A stretch of DNA of 64,000 bases from Zeugodacus cucurbitae (lineage: Eukaryota; Arthropoda; Insecta; Diptera; Tephritidae): contig NC_071671.1 in the NCBI RefSeq assembly GCF_028554725.1, forward strand, positions 62,669,001-62,733,000, written 5' to 3'. Below, in pieces: positions 60,994 to 64,000 of this stretch (position 1 is its first letter; each line of letters starts with the position of its first letter). The position numbers were made by a program, and so were the translations under genes. Below the pieces are notes generated by a model. The model saw only the letters and a list, made by a program, of their open reading frames with translations. It ran no database searches and was not told the origin of the DNA.

Positions 60994-61500
60994 TTAGGTT
61001 AGGTTAGTTCATTCTGGTGGGCCAACAGGGCCCACATAGACCAATTATGGTCCTTAGTGATACCAGACAGAGCGCCGTCACGAATTTTAAGAGATTGTGA
61101 GGCCTCACTGACGATAACTCCTTCAATCTATCGTATTGTGGGGCCCCTAGTTAACTGAATCGTTGTCTTGCTAGCTGAAGTCTACGATTTCGTTGCCGTC
61201 GATGCCTTTATGTAGCCGCATATTCCTGACGACAATCTCCACTGCTTCCCTGTTTTTGAAAATACTTTTGGTCGCTATTCGAAATGAGGTTATTGCCTTG
61301 ATTACTGAGTTGGTGCATTGGAGGCTAGTTCCGCGGGTTTCCCAATAACAAACAATTCTGCCTGAAATATAGTGCAATGGTCGGACAGTCTTATGCCTAA
61401 CTCCGGACAATATATCCCTGCACCAACTTCATCATCCATTTTTGAGCCATCCGTATAGATGTTTAAGGTGTTGCTTCAAGTTACAGTCTTACTCTTAATA
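60994..61500 (-). pseudogene. Second remnant of the 19.7-21.2 kb retrotransposon family (RNase H)
   Basis: Same orientation and same 3' tail (TTAGGTTAGGTTAG on the plus strand at 60994-61007) as the copy at 19744. On the minus strand, CTIFQAELFVIGKPAELASN in one register is followed by SVIKAITSFRIATKSIF in another, then IVVRNMRLHKGIDGNEI. Compared with the first copy, about ten codons containing YVDSQ (a catalytic Asp) are deleted and the VPSH residues before KGI are lost. RT is absent. Heavily decayed. Confidence 0.8.
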
Positions 61501-61734
61501 GTATAATGATTGATATTTTTGGGACCGACTTGTACTATACACTATGTGGAATATTACGATCCCAGCAGTACTCTAAGCACTACGTTTGGCAATCAGTAGG
61601 TCGAAATTGTTCTTCAACGAAACTTCAACATTTGTCTCAAAATTTTCGAATTCTAAAATTTTTCTTATGTTATCTACGTATATGCTCAATATTTTAATTA
61701 CTTTGTATATGGAATTTGCTAAGGTAGCTCTCTA
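61501..61734. other. Unassigned stretch before the mariner remnant
   Basis: Could be decayed transposase core of the mariner that follows, but I cannot align it with confidence. Confidence 0.3.
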
Positions 61735-62097
61735 CCCTGGCGATATCCGTTTGGTAAAAGCTCATACTTCGTTGCATGTTCGTGAATTTTTTATCAAAAA
61801 CAATACTGTAACGATGCCCCATTATTCATATTCAGACTCATGTGACTTTTTCCTATTTTCCAAAATAAAGATAACCTTAAAGGTCCGTCGTTTCACAAGC
61901 ATACGCTCACAGAGCCAAAGCTATCCCGAAAATCGAATTTGAGAAGAGTTTCGTCAATTGGAAGGAGCGCTGGCATAAGTACATAATATCGAAAGGGGAG
62001 GACTATTTAAAAGGCGACAAAATTAATGTAGACGAAAGAATAAAGTTTTCTTAAAAAAAAAAAAAAAAAAATTCCCGTTATTTTTTGAACACATCTC
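61735..62097 (+). pseudogene. Mariner transposase C-terminus with 3' terminal repeat
   Basis: Plus-strand frame KAHTSLHVREFFIKNNTVTM then CDFFLFSKIKITLKVRRF corresponds to the second half of the mariner catalytic domain; the expected SPDLAPCDFFLF block is shortened here to YSDSCDFFLF. A frameshift near 61940 moves on to FEKSFVNWKERWHKYIIS, KGEDYLKGDKINVDERIKFS and a stop. The 3' terminal repeat (ATTCCCGTTATTTTTTGAAC then ACATCTCG) ends at about 62097. The same family is present at 16951 and 23844-24160. Confidence 0.85.
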
Positions 62098-62564
62098 GGG
62101 ATGCCATAAAGTATGGTAATCTCTATTAAAACGAAAGAATGGGATTCAGCTTGGCTGTGTGAAATATGTGACTAAAAAAGAATGTGTCTCTGTTTTCTTA
62201 TACGGCAAGAGATCCCAATAATAATTATTTTGGTTTCAAATTTCTGGCTGACCTTACTGAAATAATGAAAATTATTATACAATTTGATTTGGGGAGGTCC
62301 TAAAAGCTTTTAATAGCTTCCATTATATCATCCTATCACATTCGCTCTCATCTTTGAAAACTTATCATATAATTAAACCTGCTACAACAAACATTTAATT
62401 ATTTAATAAAATACACAATTAACTCATATACACTAAATTCCATTTCAATATTGCCAGCGCATAAAGTAAAAAAAAAAAACATTAAAACCGCATTTCAATT
62501 CATAAACTTAAAACTCAATAGCTAATAAATGATTTAAATTACATATTTTCATTTCTTTTTGCAG
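62098..62564 (+). other. Probable intron end upstream of the coding exon
   Basis: AT-rich, closing with TTTTCATTTCTTTTTGCAG, a strong 3' splice site whose AG is at 62563-62564. Confidence 0.6.
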
Positions 62565-62971
62565 ATGTTGCAGCATTAAACAAGCAAAGAAACTAGCAAA
62601 AAAAAAACAATACCAAAATACACGCCAAACAATTATTTCGAGTTCAACTCACAACTTTTAAACATGCAAAAATGCTAAAGCATAAAATCACTTAAATGAG
62701 GGCAAATTGAAATGATTTGCATTATTCAAATTCCAAAAACTATTATTTGATAATAAGAAGAAAACCAAAAAGAACGTTAAGAAAAAGTAATAATAGCCAA
62801 AGAGAAAAACGCAAAGCAAAACGAAAGAAAGACAAGCAAGAAAGCATAATTTACTGTCTACTCAAACCACTTCTGTCCCATTATCCACCATTAGCAACAA
62901 CAGCAGTGTACAGTGTGACCAAAAAAACACAAAAAAAAAAACAAAAACAACACTAATACTCATTGAATATT
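62565..62971 (+). other. 5' untranslated part of the coding exon
   Basis: A-rich leader with several upstream ATGs and stops in every register, directly after the acceptor at 62564. Typical of a long fly 5' leader. Confidence 0.55.
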
Positions 62972-63085
62972 ATGCAAATAAACGGCACTTCTTCTGGTCC
63001 CACAATGGCTGCGTCTGAGCCACCAGAACCACCGCCGCGCAATCCGGATCGCATTAACGCTTCGCTACACAAACTGAGCGAATCT
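62972..63085 (+). CDS. First coding exon of an unidentified plus-strand gene (38 codons, continues outside the window)
   Basis: ATG at 62972 opens MQINGTSSGPTMAASEPPEP, then PPRNPDRINASLHKLSES, up to a consensus donor TCT|GTAAGT (GT at 63086-63087), phase 0. Composition changes sharply at this point: CCACCAGAACCACCGCCGCG is far GC-richer and codon-like compared with the A-rich leader before it. The N-terminus is proline-rich and looks disordered, with no signal peptide or transmembrane segment. An internal ATG (Met12 in PTMAAS) is an alternative start. The upstream 3' splice site shows that at least one untranslated exon precedes it. I do not recognise the protein. The longer frame that runs on into the intron is not used if the donor is real. 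Candidate upstream parts are the exon ending at 12212 and the recursive site at 36416. Confidence 0.65.
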
Positions 63086-64000
63086 GTAAGTACATATACA
63101 TACTGCATATATCACGTACATATATGTATGTATGCAATTTTTGCCATCAAACCCACTTTTCCCACACGCAAAAAGTTCTATTCGAATAAGTAAAAGAAAG
63201 AAAGAAGAAAAATTCAAAATTGAAAGCACAAAAGTAAACTAGAAGAAAATACAAAACTTTCGCTTTACATGCAATATGCTCGGTATTTTTATAGCTATGT
63301 ACTTTTATGTATATGCATGTGTATGTGTGCACCTTTTTGCCATAATATTACTTTAAAACCCCAAACAAAGGAGTTGTAAGCAATGCGAGCATAGTAAATA
63401 ATCATAATTTTTTTGCATGCCTCCTCCTGCTACTCTACTACATAGTAATAGTATGTACACCCTCTCTACACCTGCCTTGCATTCTTTACTACACCTAGCT
63501 TACACCTACATACACATATCATACGCATTTTTTCTGTGTTTCTTCACCTATAAAATATTTGCTTGCCTTCTCACCTGTAGCCCGGGTATGCAGCGTATGT
63601 ATGCGGGTGTATGCATGTGTATGAGTGTGTGTGTGTGTTGGAAACTTCTTTGTGTTCGCTCGCTCAAGCGTCCATTCACTTTTATACTCTCAAATTTCTA
63701 ATAACTTTAGATTGAATGCTCTTCGTTATTTCCACATATCGCACATACTCACAGACCCACATATACATATATACACATACAAGCACATATAGTCTCACAA
63801 AACAAAGAAAATACAAAAACACTCATATTCACATATTTCTTTATATTAAATTTTTTTCTCAAGTAAATTGCTGAAATAGTTTTCTATTGCCTGCAACAAC
63901 CTGCATGATGTACCCTTGGAAATGTTATCTCACAAAGCATTCAGCAGCTGGCAGACTTTTGTCAGAGTTATTTATATTGAGTTTATTTCTTTATTATTCT
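63086..64000 (+). other. Intron start following the coding exon
   Basis: From the GTAAGT donor to the window end. TATG/TG microsatellite runs (63595-63640) and AT-rich sequence; no further exon seen. Confidence 0.55.

Noticed and set aside
62963..63193. 76-codon reading of the 63 kb exon through its donor
   Set aside because: A consensus GTAAGT at 63086 and the abrupt change to AT-rich, TATG-containing sequence indicate that the exon ends there; the extra codons are intronic.
1..64000. CRISPR arrays, rRNA, tRNA or well-known microRNA hairpins
   Set aside because: None could be recognised on either strand by eye. A covariance-model search (tRNAscan or Infernal) would be decisive.

Overview
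This window looks like nuclear DNA from a higher (schizophoran) fly, most likely a tephritid fruit fly. The assignment is an inference. It rests on long AT-rich, microsatellite-dotted non-coding DNA, short fly-type introns (62-66 nt), TATA plus TCAGT-type core promoters, decayed mariner, Tc1, RTE-like and I/R1-like elements, and a repeat family that resembles Drosophila DINE-1/INE-1. No bacterial operons, rRNA, tRNA or CRISPR arrays were seen. Very little of the 64 kb codes for protein; most long reading frames in it are chance or transposon debris.

Supported protein-coding genes: two adjacent SMP-30/regucalcin-family genes on the minus strand (CDS 44287-45320 and 49679-50840). Each has three coding exons, a separate untranslated first exon, a 3' splice site placed exactly at the ATG, a TATA box with an initiator 32 bases downstream, and a poly(A) signal. 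They encode 300 and 296 residues and keep the metal-binding Glu/Asn/Asp. About 500 bases upstream of the second promoter lies a stray copy of its last exon between perfect 46-bp direct repeats. On the plus strand, a first coding exon (ATG at 62972, donor at 63086) opens a gene that continues past the window; I do not recognise it.

The plus strand also carries splice signals that suggest a very long 5' intron for that gene: a possible untranslated first exon ending at 12212, a well-formed zero-length 3'/5' splice-site junction (recursive splice site) at 36416/36417, a weaker one at 31184/31185, and the acceptor at 62564. If these belong together, the intron is about 50 kb and the regucalcin pair is nested in it on the opposite strand. 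A 30-nt open micro-exon candidate lies upstream at 8974-9003.

Layout: 1-5.4 kb non-coding with an RTE-like reverse-transcriptase remnant. 5.4-7.7 kb a DINE-like element and an RNase H retrotransposon remnant. 9-12.2 kb micro-exon and promoter/first-exon candidates. 16-25.3 kb DINE-like copy, mariner pieces, a 1.5 kb retrotransposon remnant and two abutting deleted mariners. 27.1-27.5 kb a GGTTAA hexamer array. 31-41.3 kb splice-junction candidates, small repeats, another retrotransposon remnant, a MITE-like element and a DINE-like copy. 44-52 kb the regucalcin locus. 53.7-62.1 kb Tc1, a SINE-like repeat, a retrotransposon tail, a DINE-like copy, an RNase H remnant and a mariner end. 62.5-63.1 kb the coding exon.
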